From Coriaria nepalensis (lineage: Eukaryota > Streptophyta > Magnoliopsida > Cucurbitales > Coriariaceae), in the NCBI GenBank assembly GCA_027186245.1, contig CP114499.1, positions 6,267,001-6,331,000 of the forward strand: a stretch of DNA of 64,000 nt, given 5' to 3'. A program made the translations under genes and the position numbers. The notes under the pieces were generated by a model. That model saw nothing but the letters and a program-made list of their open reading frames with translations, was not told where the DNA came from and searched no databases. Of the stretch, positions 44,042 through 55,643 are shown one piece after another. How positions within the stretch are numbered: position 1 is the stretch's first letter; each line of letters begins with the position of its first letter.

Positions 44042-44964
44042 GCATATTTTGCATGTAGAGTTTGAATAGTCTAACCGAGGACCACCAGAACCACTACAAC
44101 TCAGAGTATGAGGCTGAGGTTGATAAGACCCACGATTTGACCCATTACCGCGACCCAGATTTTACGACCGATGCTGATTGGATTGAGTATAGCTCCGGGC
44201 ATTAAGAGAGAACATCACCATGTTGGTCGTGAGATCAAGTTAGGCAGTAGTATTATTCTATTGAAGACGTTGCTCATGCACTAGAAGTTTGGAGTAAAGC
44301 TTAGAGAAGGACGGTAGAGTGGTTTGGTTCTCCATTGTGGTGATGAATTGATGATACTCTGGTGTGAGGTCATTCATGACATGTGAGAGGGGATCAACAA
44401 TAGAAACAACGTCACCAATTGATGTAAGGGAATCAATAATTTTCTTAACGTTGGTAAGATATTTAGAAATCGAAAGGTTACATTGCTTAAAGGTTTAGAA
44501 TTGGAATTTGTGCAAGGACTTCTTCGCCATGCACTGATTCATGTATTCATCGGTGAGAGCGAGCTATAAAGCACGGGCGGTGTTGCAACTAAGTGCGAGA
44601 TGAGAGATCACGGGCGAAAGTGTGGCGTTAATTATCGAGAAAACGAACCTGTCCATTTTGCGCCATGCAAGGTATTCAGGTGACAGTTGGGTAGAGTCGA
44701 CAAGAGTAAGAGGAATGGCGGTCCCATCAATGTATTAAATGAGATCAGTTATTATGAGCATGGATTTCATCTGATTTTTCCAAGTTAGGTAGTTGTTGCC
44801 ATTAAGATTAGCCGGGATAGACCCGGTGATATGATGAATGGGTAATAGGGGCGGTTGTGCTGCATGTTGGAAGCTAATGGGAGAGTTGGGCTGGGGTATA
44901 ACCACCGACGGTGCCATTAGTAGCACGATAGGCAAAGGTATGAGGCCTGAATCTTCAAGGGCAG
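43871..44964 (-). mobile_element. Copia gag fragment
   Basis: Starts at MTALEDSG (44965-44964 region). The sequence HHITGSIPANLNGNNYLTWKNQMKSMLI is the start of Copia gag; next come AWRKMDRFVFSIINATLSPVIS and LALSCNTARALQLALTDEYMNQ in neighbouring frames, which match the Retrotran_gag family. A cysteine cluster (CKICMQKGRLAACCHYC) stands where the zinc knuckle should be. No protease or pol follows: Gypsy sequence replaces it. Frameshifts present. No primer site found above 44964. Confidence 0.75.
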
Positions 44965-45112
44965 TCATGATGTGAGATTAAGAAGGCATCGATCTATATT
45001 CGCTCTTATATTTACAAGCTGCTGCAACATGACGTAGGGTTTTGTTTAGGGTTTGTTATAGAATAGAAAATAAATAAAAAGTACAAAGACTAAACTACCC
45101 TTTCACTAATTA

Positions 45113-45314
45113 TCCACCTATAAATAGGTGATGATGGATGGGCTCGGTCTATTGCAGACGGGTCAATCACAAGAACATACAAAATTTGGTATGATGACTT
45201 ATATGTTTGTTATGTGAGGCCAATATTTATAAATGTGATTAATCGATTTACGACAAACCGTATCTTCCAAAAAAACTCCACTAGTTGTCCACCTATAAAT
45301 AGGTGGTGATGGAT
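45113..45314. repeat. direct repeat of a TATA-containing 27-35 bp unit
   Basis: ACTAATTATCCACCTATAAA (to about 45139) recurs near 45280-45314 as ACTAGTTGTCCACCTATAAA, both followed by TAGGTGxTGATGGAT. Possibly a remnant of an LTR or a local duplication. Confidence 0.5.
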
Positions 45315-45731
45315 CCTACTAGTGTTGTCAAAATGGGCTGAGCTTATGAGGACGGACCCAAAATAGACTTGGCCTATGGGCTCGCCCCTTATTTAAATAA
45401 AAAATAATAATAAATATAATAAAAATAAATTTTTAGTTAAATAAAGATTTCATTATATATGATTAAATTCGAGTTTAGAGATTTTAAAATTATTATGTGA
45501 GATTAAGTAAAATAATAAAAACTATAAGAACTATAAAAAAAAATTTGAAATACTTCCATAACTCATCCCGCCCAAATGAAAGGAAATTTAAAAATAAAAA
45601 AAATTAAGGATTTCAACTAGTTCGGCCTAGCGGGATTTAAAGTATGTCCTAACCCAACCCATATATAAGGGCCGGGTTGAGCTTTTTCCAAGCCCAAAAA
45701 CCCTACCCATTTTGACAGTTATAAATCTTAC
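45312..45731. mobile_element. non-autonomous hAT element, 404 bp, 8-bp TSD
   Basis: Element 45320-45723. Left end TAGTGTTGTCAAAATGGGCT; right end, reverse complemented, TATAACTGTCAAAATGGGTA. They share TGTCAAAATGGG, the usual terminal block of plant hAT elements. Flanks gatcctac and aatcttac (45312-45319, 45724-45731) agree at 6 of 8 positions, fitting an aged hAT target duplication. No ORF. Confidence 0.7.
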
Positions 45732-46531
45732 AAAGTAGGTAGTTGGCAAAGTAACATTCGATAAGTGGTATTTAGATTGACCCTTTTCTCTCGCTTATCG
45801 CTATCCTATAAGGTCCATGAAAAAACAAAAATTTTAGGTGATTCCTCACCTCATTTCTCTCAAATGGGACCTCAAAAGGCTTGAAATAGGAGTGTGCTTG
45901 TGCATTAATATTAAACAAATGCTTTCCGGCCAAAAAGCATAAATATAGGATGCAGGGAAGAAAGCTACTGTACATGTTTCTTTTCAAACAACGTGCTCAT
46001 AATTAGAATCCCCCCATGCATATGCCACATTGCCACTACAATCCCTCTTCCTCTCAATCGTCAACCTAACTTTATTGACCTACTACTACTATAGTGATCA
46101 AAATCCATTTTCTCGTGCATAACTAGCAAGTGACCAAAAGCAAACATACAAATCCACAACATTCACAAATTAACTCATCCATTTCGATAAACACATTTTT
46201 TCCCCCCTTCAATAATGTTTCTGTTTGGCTTTTTGACGCACTTATAAATGGCTCCATAGAAAATGAACATAAATAAGAGCAAATAGATCATCCAGAAATG
46301 CAGTTTGGTATAGGATTTTAGTCACAAACGAAGTCAAATAATTTTATACACGCTCTGTAGGGGAAAAAGGGTTAATAAATACACAAAATCAATTAGATTT
46401 GGCTTCATTTGCCATATATACCATATCCATGACGGTGCAGTCACACTCACTAAACAAATTGTGTAGTATCAATTCTCAAATAATCCGGAAAAAAAATAAA
46501 AAAAATTTGATGCAACAATGATCGCACCTTT
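45732..46531. other. intergenic, downstream of PUB gene
   Basis: Contains the 3' UTR of the U-box gene near 46400-46531. A minus-strand ORF at 45772-45987 has no recognised domain. Confidence 0.4.
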
Positions 46532-49500
46532 TTAGAGATGCTGTGACGTTCTAAGATGCTCCAATAAAGAAGTAGCTTTCCTTCTGGCTCTCTCCGTCCC
46601 ACTCCTAGTAAGCTCGGTCAAAGGAATAACAGCCCCGAGCCTACTTATACAGGCAAGATTTTCTGGATCTCTTTTGCACAAGGCAAGTAAAATTGCAGCC
46701 GCATTTTCCTTGTTCCTAGGTAGACCTGTCCTAAGAAGATCAATCAAGACAGGAATAGTTCTAGCTTTTACAAGGGCAGCCTTTGCATCTTGATGACTTG
46801 CAAGAACAGACATTATAGTCAAAGCTTCATCAACCATGCAGTTACTTGAATCCGTTAGCATTTTCAATAATGCAGAAACGATCCCAGACCTTACTGCCCT
46901 ACCCTTGTTTCCTTGATAGATGCATAAATTGAACAGAGCCGTTGCAGCATCCTTTTGCCCTCTCAGGCTTCCACTTTGGAGCAATTCCACTAATGCTGGA
47001 ATTGCCCCTGATGCACCTATAATTATCTTGTTCTCATCTGCAAGCGACAAGCTAAAAAACGTCGCCGCTGCATTTTCTCGAGCTTCCATGCTTCCTACTC
47101 TTAGGACTTGGACAATAGAAGGAACTGCCCCTGCTAGCATAATAAGTCCCTTGTTATTTTCGTATATAGAAAGGTTGAGGATAGAGGTGACAGAATTTTC
47201 TTGTATTAATACATCGTCTGAAGTTAAGAGGTTGACTAGAGCTGGAATTGCTCCCGCTTCTGCTATTAGTATTCTGTTATCCGTGCTTCTCTTTGAAAGA
47301 GATCGGATTTCTGCAACAGCAGATCTCTGCTCCTCAATGGAATGGCTAGAGAGCTTCCGGACAAGAGCTCCAATGGCTGCTATCTCTCCACAAACATCAC
47401 GATATGATCCATCAATCTTTTTTATTCTACCATTAGTTAATACTGCTGGTTGCTCTATATTGTGCTGAACACAGTACTGTGAGATAAGGCTTCTCAAAAC
47501 GTAATTTGGGGTCAGTGTAAAATTTTGGAGCTTCTGTTGAGTTTTAGGGCAAGTAAGATTTCCGCAATCAATCCACCTCTGTATGTAAGACCTCTCATAT
47601 GTCTGCAATTCAAAAACAGATTGGTCAGATTTGAGTTGGGATTTCTTTTTTCTCAGGGAAAGTGCTAGAATAGAATATATAGTAACAGAATGAAATTAGT
47701 AGTAACATGCCTGTCCTGTCGCCACAATAACAGGATCCCTCATTAATTCCAGGGAAATAGGGCATAAGAAATCCTCAGGAATCGCAACTGGATCAGGCTT
47801 CTTAATGTCATCTAAGCTCTTGCTGGCAGAGTTGTCTTGATCGTCAGAATGAGAATCATCCGAACAGACCTCAGAGGATGAAGGAACTTTCCTCAGCCAT
47901 TCTGATGCACAATTTATTTGATCCACACTTTGGCCGATCAAACCATCACAAATGGGAAGAGCATCCAACTTGAGTGTAACTTCATCATTTATAGTACCAA
48001 TGTTCTCTAGACAAAAGTCATTTTCCCAGTTTTCAGATACTGAAAGATTTATTTCTCTGTCCAGCGGGTGGGCTAGAGCAATTGCTGCTGAAGTTAGAGA
48101 TCCAAATTTTTCTGCAGCTCTTTTCAACTGGGCTCTTACCAATTCAACCTGGAAAATGGATAAAGGATAAGGGCAAGCCCAGAAAAGAAAAAATCATCAC
48201 GTAGTTCTTAAGAGTTAAACCTTACCTGTTCTTCAACTTCTTCTGAGATATTCAAGCGAGCATATGGCAGATTTCCCAATGCTTTCTCTAACTTTAACGT
48301 CACACATTGAAACCAGAAGGCTATTTTCTTGGAAGCTCCATCCTTTAATCAAGATATAGAAAATTTCAGAGAGGTGGCTCAGCTATTTTAACTGTGGACA
48401 AAACAACAGAACTTGCTAGTTGTCTGATACAAATATGGTATAGGTTAGACCATCTGTTTTCCATGACATCCAACAATGTCATACTATCCAATGCAACGAA
48501 ATAATGAATAATACATAGATGATCACAGATTCACGAGCCTATCTGAATGAAGTACTTGCATGATCCACGGTAATGGCATCTAATCACATGAGATCTGAAT
48601 ACTTTACATCGAAAGGAAAATAAAATCTTGTTCAACAAGATGAATCTGATTTTTTTTTTCTTAATCCAATAGCAACAAACAGAAACAAATCAAAATGTAC
48701 TAGTACTTGTTATCCTAATTAAGACTGTTTTCACAATCGATATACAGAAACAGAGAAAATTGTATTACTCTGACACAATCTGATAGTAAATAAAGCGTTT
48801 CTTTAGCAGGTGAATTCATATTCCATAATTAGGAGCTTCACCTTAGGGTAAGATGCCCCATACGTTACTTGACTGCCTGGTTTGTACAGGAATTGAATTC
48901 TCTACAATAATTTCACTGTTTGGTTTTATAAAATTATAGATAAATATAGAAAAAGTAAACGACAAGATCACATTAGTCAATGAAAGCAAAGTGTAAGAGT
49001 TTTATGGGGCGAATTAGAATTCTATCTTATCGGCTAGCTCGAGTCTATAATCTTTTCACGAATTCAAGTTCACGCAAACCATAGCAAAAAATGATTCGAT
49101 CACAGTTCCATAATACACAACAAAGCTTCGCATAAGAATAATGCAGGAGCATAATTATGACAGCACAATCCATGGAAAATTTTCGCCATAAGTTTCTACT
49201 CCATGAAAAGGCACTCATCAATTTTCCTCTCTCGTTCCCCAAATCTTCCGAGGAAGCAAACATAATTAAGGAGGAAAAATGAAAACAAAAAACTACAGGA
49301 AAAAAAAAACTTACAGAGGAGTCGTTGCTAGAACGGAACGCCCCGACGATGAAAAGGAGGTGCTTGGCAGCCTTCAGAGCCACCATCAGATCGGACAGCC
49401 ATGGAAATGACTCCACTTTAGTATTACCGGCAGCAGCATTAGTACTAGTAGTAGTCGAAGAAGAAGAAAAGGTGACATTTGCCCGCCGAGGATCGTCCAC

Positions 49501-49710
49501 CTCCAAGTTCGTCATCTCATCAAATAAGTGAGTCAGAAGCGCGATCCGACGGACCAGATCGGTGCAGTCTTTCTTGAAGACATCGCCGGAGGCAGTGGTG
49601 TTGGTATTGCCGGAAGTTCCCGCCGAAATCCGAACGATGTCGTTGACTAGGTCGAGTAGTACACTGGCCGGAGGAATCCGGTCGCCATCTCCGACGACGC
49701 CACCGGCCAT
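46532..49710 (-). CDS. PUB11: U-box/ARM-repeat E3 ubiquitin ligase, PUB10/PUB11-like
   Basis: Four exons: 49710-49315, 48342-48226, 48148-47711, 47602-46532; all phase 0, 673 residues. The ATG at 49710 gives MAGGVVGDGD, the family start. Residues 15-240 form the U-box N-terminal domain (DVFKKDCTDLVRRIALLTHLFDEM; FQCVTLKLEKALGNLPYARL; EEVEEQVELVRAQLKRA). The U-box spans ~294-368 (IPEDFLCPISLELMRDPVIVATGQ, TYERSYIQRWIDCGNLTCPKTQQKL, TPNYVLRSLI). Six or so ARM repeats follow (NRILIAEAGAIPALVNLL, ENKIIIGASGAIPALVELL, NKGRAVRSGIVSALLKML). It transfers ubiquitin from E2 enzymes; relatives act in hormone and immune signalling. Intron 3 has a GC donor (CAG|gcatgt). PUB10 is the alternative assignment. 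Confidence 0.92.
47603..47710 (-). other. GC-AG intron of PUB gene
   Basis: Between codons GGACAG and ACATATGAG inside the U-box. The minus strand reads GACAG|gcatgttac ... aattgcag|ACA. The nearest GT would add four bases and break the conserved G-Q-T-Y-E-R-S motif, so GC is the donor. Confidence 0.85.
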
Positions 49711-51404
49711 TGCCACGTGTAGTGCAGTTAGGCTTTGCGGTTTGTGGGATGTGATTTTATCTTTTCAGTTCTCGAAGAACGGACTCTCCCTACGAATACA
49801 ATGCAAGTTAAATGGCTTCTGATCGCATTCTAATTAACTTTGTTAATTAAGTAATTAATTAATTAATTAAGACCAGAAGAGAGAGAGAGAGGATACGAGC
49901 TGAAAGAAAACAAGAGGATACAGTTGGAAATGGAATAATTATGATTGGTATTAAAGCCAGCTCACAAGGTCCAAACTTTAAGCTTCTCTAATTATATTAT
50001 GATCATGATCATGATGATGATTATATAAATTGAATTAAATTAAATTAAATTAAATTATGTTAATTAATATAAATAAAGGAATTAATTATTAAGATAATAA
50101 AAACGAACTTTGGAGACATTTAATAATTTATATCGAAATATTACGTAAATTCGTATAAATATACTGAGAAGTGTTGTTAGATTAGTTCGATGAGATTTCA
50201 GATTTTAAAATTCGTATTGATTTTATTAAGACTACACAGTGGCATTAGAGTTTTGGTGGTGAGACATACATAATTGTTGCTAATTGCTTTCCCTACTTTG
50301 AAAAATAGATACGAAGACAAAAGCAATAGACAGGTACATAATTGTTGCTAATTGCTTTCCCTACTTTGAAAAATAGATACGAAGACAAAAGCAATAGACA
50401 GGTACATAATTCAACACCAAAGCAAATTGCACATGTAAAGAGAGATCGAGGGGTGGACTTAAGCCCACCACCACCCTGTACTACATCATGCCTAATCAAT
50501 AATAATGGAACCCTTCTTCCTCTTCTTCTTCCTCTTCCTCTTCCTCTTCCTCTTCTAATAAGAAAGAAAGAGCATGCAGGCCACTCCGTCGTGGCTTTGA
50601 CAGTTGCCTCTCTTTCTTTACTTGATCAGATCAAGCTCATCATTTATATATTTATTTATTTATTCATTGTAGAAGGTAACCATGACCGACTACTTTGATT
50701 GCATTTTTGTCGGTATGAAATAGTAAACAATGCTTTCTCTATTCTTGACATTGTTGCTACGTAAAAAAAAAAGAATGGAAGTCATATGTAAATTCCAAAA
50801 CAGTACATGATCTTGTTTGGGACGTAATATCCAACCAATGTCAACTTCCATATTGGACATCGAAAAAGTTAGAATCCGACCGATGAAAGGAAAGAGTTTT
50901 TGGTTTTTGGGGACTAAACTTCTAAACAAAGTTAAGAATAATCCTCTATATCTCTTGTCTTGGAACTTAAATCAACTGCATGCTACTCCAATTTACAAAC
51001 CTCGTGTTACGTAGAGTGCTTGATTGAGATGCCTTTATCATATGGATGTTGATTGATTCAAGACGAGATTAATTCGTCCAACTTTGTATGGCCAAAGTCA
51101 GCATTTTCTTCTTCTCTAATACATATGGTATTAGCTACCTACCTACCGAAAATTGAATAAAATATACTAACTATTTCTCTGCACTTGAATATGGTATACC
51201 GCGCCCGAGTGCTGGAAAATTACATTAAATATATGTATATATATATAAGTATATATGAGATATATTCTATTATAATTAATATTTATTTATAATTATTAAA
51301 AGATAAAATATTAATTATTAAATTAATATGTAAGAGTCATAAGAGGAAGAGGAATAGGAAGTGGAAGATTTGCAGGTTGGTTGGATAAAGACGAGGCATA
51401 TCTC
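49711..51404. other. intergenic, PUB promoter and beyond
   Basis: TTAATTAA repeats near 49848-49870, an AAATT repeat at 50030-50055, GA repeat at 49880, and a CTT/CCT-rich microsatellite at 50515-50557. A perfect 68-bp tandem duplication is listed separately. No gene. Confidence 0.45.
50268..50411. repeat. perfect 68-bp tandem duplication
   Basis: 50268-50335 and 50336-50403 are identical as read, beginning ACATAATTGTTGCTAATTGC and ending AATAGACAGGT, plus 8 bases of a third copy. Very recent, or an assembly artefact. Confidence 0.9.
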
Positions 51405-52024
51405 ATATTCATGGGGGAGAGCTCCCCTCGATTAGACATTACAAATGGGGGGGCCCAGTCCAGAAAGTGACGGCGTTCCAACCCAAGTGGTTGGACCAAT
51501 CTGTCTAGACGGAGCGAACTGACGCTGTTAACTTATTGACCTCTTTTTTTCCTTAACTTCTTATTGTTTATGTTTGAAACACATTGTTTCAAATATATGA
51601 AACAAGGTTGCTCTTCGTATTAAAAAAAAAAAAGAAAAAGAATTCGTTTGTTTAAAAGATCTAATATTATATATATCTATATATAATATATAATATTTAT
51701 TTATTTAATTTATATATATATATATCTATATACAATATATAATATATAATATATATATATATATTTCCATTAAAGAGATGCAAGATGCTCGAAAAAAAAA
51801 AATGCAAGATAAAAATTTTAAAATTTCAGAAAAAAGTAAATAAATAAAAGTGATGAGGTTTCTAGAAAAAAAAAAGTTAACAGCATATCTAAAAATAAAA
51901 CCTCGCTGTCAATTGACGGTGTTAATTGCTCCTTTCAGACAAATGGATCCAGCTTTTGATTTGTCCAAAACGATATCACTTTCTCTGAAATGATAAATCA
52001 AGGGGAGCTCTCCCCCATATTTAC
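51405..52024. mobile_element. TIR foldback element with palindromic GGGGAGCTCCCC ends
   Basis: Left end (51413) GGGGGAGAGCTCCCCTCGAT; right end (to 52016) reverse complement GGGGGAGAGCTCCCCTTGAT. A second stretch of imperfect inverted similarity lies inside: TGGACCAATCTGTCTAGACG left, TGGATCCATTTGTCTGAAAG right (reverse complement), then GTTAAC. Inverted arms are about 130 bp; the core is AT-rich with ATATAT runs (51660-51765). Flanks atattcat/atatttac agree at 6 of 8, suggesting a Mutator- or hAT-size TSD. No ORF. Confidence 0.65.
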
Positions 52025-52662
52025 ATGCTCTCACCCACCATAAATTTGTCCGGATTTCAATCCTCTACCACATTGTCTGTCATTTTCAAGCAAGCAAGCT
52101 AGACTACTAGCTAGTTGACTTGTGATAGAATCAAATGTTTTCCTACTTGCCAAACAACGTATTCCCAAACCCTACTAAGAAACTTAACAAATCAACAATG
52201 GAAAAACCCTTTAGCTTTTGTGGAGCTAGCTAGCTAAAAGCGTGACTAACAAGTCTAGTATTCAATTAGTTATTGCCTCATGTGGTAATAACTTGACTGG
52301 TATATGTAATAACTTGACTGGTATATAATGAAGTCATAGTCAGAATAGTAATTACATCTTTTAAGATAGAAGAGATTTATTCCACGTATTTATATCAAGC
52401 AAGAAATATCTTAAGTCTCATACCCCATTTGAAGTTGGCTTGTAAACAGAATTGCCAAACACATTTTTTTTAATTGCCAACTCCTACCCGTGGAATTAGA
52501 ATGAATATAATAAGTGGAAAGAGATTTTGTTATTACTACAGGCTTATATGAAGAAGCTGCAACTCTTGAAGTAGTACACAAACGCGGACCCTGCTCTCAA
52601 TTCAAACAAGATAAAGGAAAAGCTCTTACACACACTCAAAGCCTTCAATAGACGTATACCGA
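52025..52662. other. intergenic
   Basis: No gene or repeat recognised. Contains a short duplicated phrase TAATAACTTGACTGGTATAT at 52285-52325. Confidence 0.4.
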
Positions 52663-53150
52663 ATGAGATCCATCGACCGTAGGCTATTGACAAATTCGAT
52701 AGGGGCAAGTAGTTTGAAGGACCTAAGGGCCATGATTAGAGAAATGAAGGATGGAGTTGAAATCGGTTTGTCGAATTACATTGTAATGATAAGCCTTGGC
52801 AAACCGAAACAAACTCTCCCGTTCGTACTCGACACTAGTGCTGATCTCACATGGACAAGGTGTTGGAGGGTCAAGAATCACACATTCTTACAAAACCGTC
52901 AAGCCTTCTTTTATCAGAAATCCAAGTCATATGAAACTGTTTCCTGCAATTCTACGATTTGCTTTCACTTGAATTCAACAGATCTAGGTAACTACAAAGG
53001 AAAAATTTATCAATCTTATACTTGTAGCTAGGGTTTCAGAAGAATTCATACTCATACTGCGTGTAGTTAACTTCAAATTTTGTACTGATTCATCAGGGAT
53101 ATCTTCAAGCAAGTGCACAGGGTCAACATGTGAATATGAGAAACTTATCG
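52663..53150 (+). pseudogene. pepsin-like aspartic protease (nepenthesin type) remnant
   Basis: 123 codons open from MRSIDRRLLTNSIGAS. NYIVMISLGKPKQTLPFVLDTSADLTWTRC corresponds to the N-lobe active-site region of plant A1 proteases, whose motif is D-T-G-S-D; here it is D-T-S-A-D, so the catalytic motif is altered. YETVSCNSTICFHLN follows as expected. After a stop at 53031, homology resumes near 53098 in another frame (SSSKCTGSTCEYE). The C-lobe and its second Asp are absent. Confidence 0.75.
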
Positions 53151-53528
53151 CTTCTAGAAATAAGTATTACACTATATTATTTGGAAGTTCGAAAATTAAA
53201 TATATCCCAAAATAATCATTACAGCCAAATATTGACCATTAACACAGTTCGAATGAACTTACAACCATTACGACCCAAAGATATTATGCATCTATCACCT
53301 AACCTGAAAAGTATCCAAAAAAATATTATATTCATGGAAAAACCGCCAACCAAACAGTTTGAGCATTAAAATATAGTAATGGTCGTAACTTTCTATCCAC
53401 CAAAAAAAAAAAAAAACAGTTTGATTTTCCTACTTTCTATCATCCATCAAGTTTCCTGACATTCCACTTCTCATCTATCGAATCACAAAAAACAGTTTGA
53501 GTTCTTCGACTAACATGCAATAATAATG

Positions 53529-54515
53529 AGTCAATGAAGACCCCTTACCCAATTCATTTTTTCTTCCTCCGTAGACATATCTGACCCGGTCTTGTACATG
53601 TCCATCATAATCGTGTCAGAAAGGGGAATTTTTCCGACCTTCATTACATCACTGAAGTCCATAAGCATTAGCAGTAGTTCCTTAAAAAATTCTTGCCAAC
53701 ATTCCCTCAGCTTCTCCCCTGCTAAAGAATGCATTCCTTGCTTGAGTTCAATTGTTGTTTCATGAAGGGATTATACCTCATCAATTTTGCTGTTGCGGTC
53801 ATGCTTTCTGCTACAAGCTTTTCACCTATCATCTTTTGTCTCTTGTTATTCGAGGAACTCTCACTGTTACTTCCTTCTCTACTGTTAGAGGTGAGAGGTG
53901 ACGACATCTCTATGAAGTTGTTATCAGCCTCATCAGTAGGGGGTGTATCTGCATCTGCCGTTGTCATATGTATTGGGTCAGCAACTTCATTCCCCAAAGC
54001 CTTGCTATTCCCGAAGATCTCAAGCAGTAGTTGTAATGAGGGAATGGTTTATCCTTGAACTCCGCAGCACCCTTGTGGGATTGAAAGGGAAAAAAATAAT
54101 TAATAAGAGAACAGTTATGAAGTAAAGTCTGAACTTATTTCAACTTACGTTAACTGACAGATAATCAGCCCACACAGATGGATCTCCATCAACACAGTTT
54201 ATTTTTTCTAGATTCCATCAGAATCCAGACTGATAAGAAGTTTTCGACAGCTGTGAAATCCTCCCTTCAAAGTCTTCATCCGCAATTTAATATGCTGATC
54301 AACCTTGATTCCTGCTCCTGGTAAGCTTACTTTCAATTTCTCTTTCACTACTGATATATATTTGTCCTTGAAGCCGTTCTGACCTGTAAATTTCCTAAGC
54401 CTCTTGGCCTCCAACAAAGCCTGAACCAGTTCTCATCTTCAAGAGGTGCCAAACCCTCTTATTTCTCCTGGGTCCTCTCTGAGGTTCATCCGTGATCTCA
54501 GGTTCAATGGGTACC
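53529..54515 (-). pseudogene. Harbinger ORF1, Myb/SANT-like DNA-binding protein
   Basis: From 54515 down: RNKRVW, then (after a frameshift) LLEAKRLRKFTGQNGFKDKYISVVKEKL and IKVDQHIKLRMKTLKGGFHSCRKLL. This is the Myb/SANT-like (Myb_DNA-bind_3) domain of PIF/Harbinger ORF1 proteins. After a gap at 54060-54200 that may be an intron, a Ser/Asn-rich linker (TSNSREGSNSESSSNNKRQKM) and a C-terminal helical part (ECWQEFFKELLLMLMDF) follow. Frames change at least twice. Such proteins help the transposase bind the element ends. Confidence 0.7.
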
Positions 54516-55643
54516 TAAAAAAAAAAAATCACTGAACTAAACTTTCTGTCCAAACAGGAGCAATAACAGATTCTATCCAAAATCACTGAAATAAACTTTC
54601 CCATACCCCTTCCCAATCACAATAACAGATTCAAACTAATTTTATCATTCTATCCAAGCATTCTTGACATAGATTCCGTCCAAACTCATTGTATCATTAT
54701 GTCCAAATATTCTTGCTCCAAACATTCTGTCCAAAAACATGCTGTCAAAAAATTATGTCCGACCAATTTCATGACACAGATTCAAACTCGATTCAAACAT
54801 CAAACTGTTGAAACAGATACCACTAAATCAACTAAATCCTATCCATAAATTCAGTTATCCCTACTTCGAACTCAAACAGATTCATGCTGTCCATGATAAA
54901 AAATATTCTGTCCAACCCCTCTTACTTACTTGGTTGACATTGTTGTTCACATTGTTGACATTTTTGTTGTTTCCTGGTTGGTTCAATCTTGCTCAATTTC
55001 CACTATCCATCTTCAGTGAAAATTGTGAAAGGAACAATGACAGAACATGAGAAATCTAACCTAAAAAAAAATTATCAGCCATTTCTTCATATTTTTGTGG
55101 AAAAGAAAATCAGCACCTAGGATAACTAACAATGTCTCACTTAAAATTCAACATTTTAGAGATCAAAGAGCTACCTATCCCCATATCCCCTTTCTTCAAC
55201 TCAATAAACAAAAATTTTACTTTCCCAATCACCATCCACAAACAAAAACCCTAATTCCTTCTTAACTTTGTTCAACAAGAAAACACAACATTGGAGTTAT
55301 CCAATAACACTCATCAGTTATTAACAAACAAAAACCGAAGCACAAATCAATCCAAAAATGAAAACATATAAGACTATGCAAGGAACAATGAGAGATTTTC
55401 AGTAAGTTAAAAAATAACCCAAACTCACATTATAATTTCATTACACAAAGATGATAAAAACAACCCAAACTCTCATAGAAATTTCAATACACAAAGGCGT
55501 CCAATAACAGCCAAAATTAACCAACACTTTAAGTAGAATGATTAAATCGGTCTCATCACACCAAATGTAAAATAGTCAAACTTTTTACATATAATCTCAA
55601 TCAAACATTTGAAAGGACTGAACTAAGTACAACGCCTAGCTCT
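54516..55643. other. internal spacer of Harbinger element
   Basis: Rich in TTCTGTCCAAAC and ACAGATTCAAAC phrases at 54540-54920. The part 54773-54890 is a diverged direct copy of 57017-57180. Confidence 0.5.

Noticed and set aside
46920..47468. Long plus-strand ORF of 182 codons
   Set aside because: Antisense shadow of the ARM repeats of the PUB gene.
49711..49716. PUB start two codons upstream
   Set aside because: That codon is GTG; the first ATG is at 49710 and gives the family N-terminus MAGG.
51990..52020. Similarity of ATCAAGGGGAGCTCTCC to the GAAGGGAGCTCCC end of miR159/miR319
   Set aside because: Only the palindromic core agrees; the same sequence is mirrored at the other end of a transposon-like element, which explains it better.
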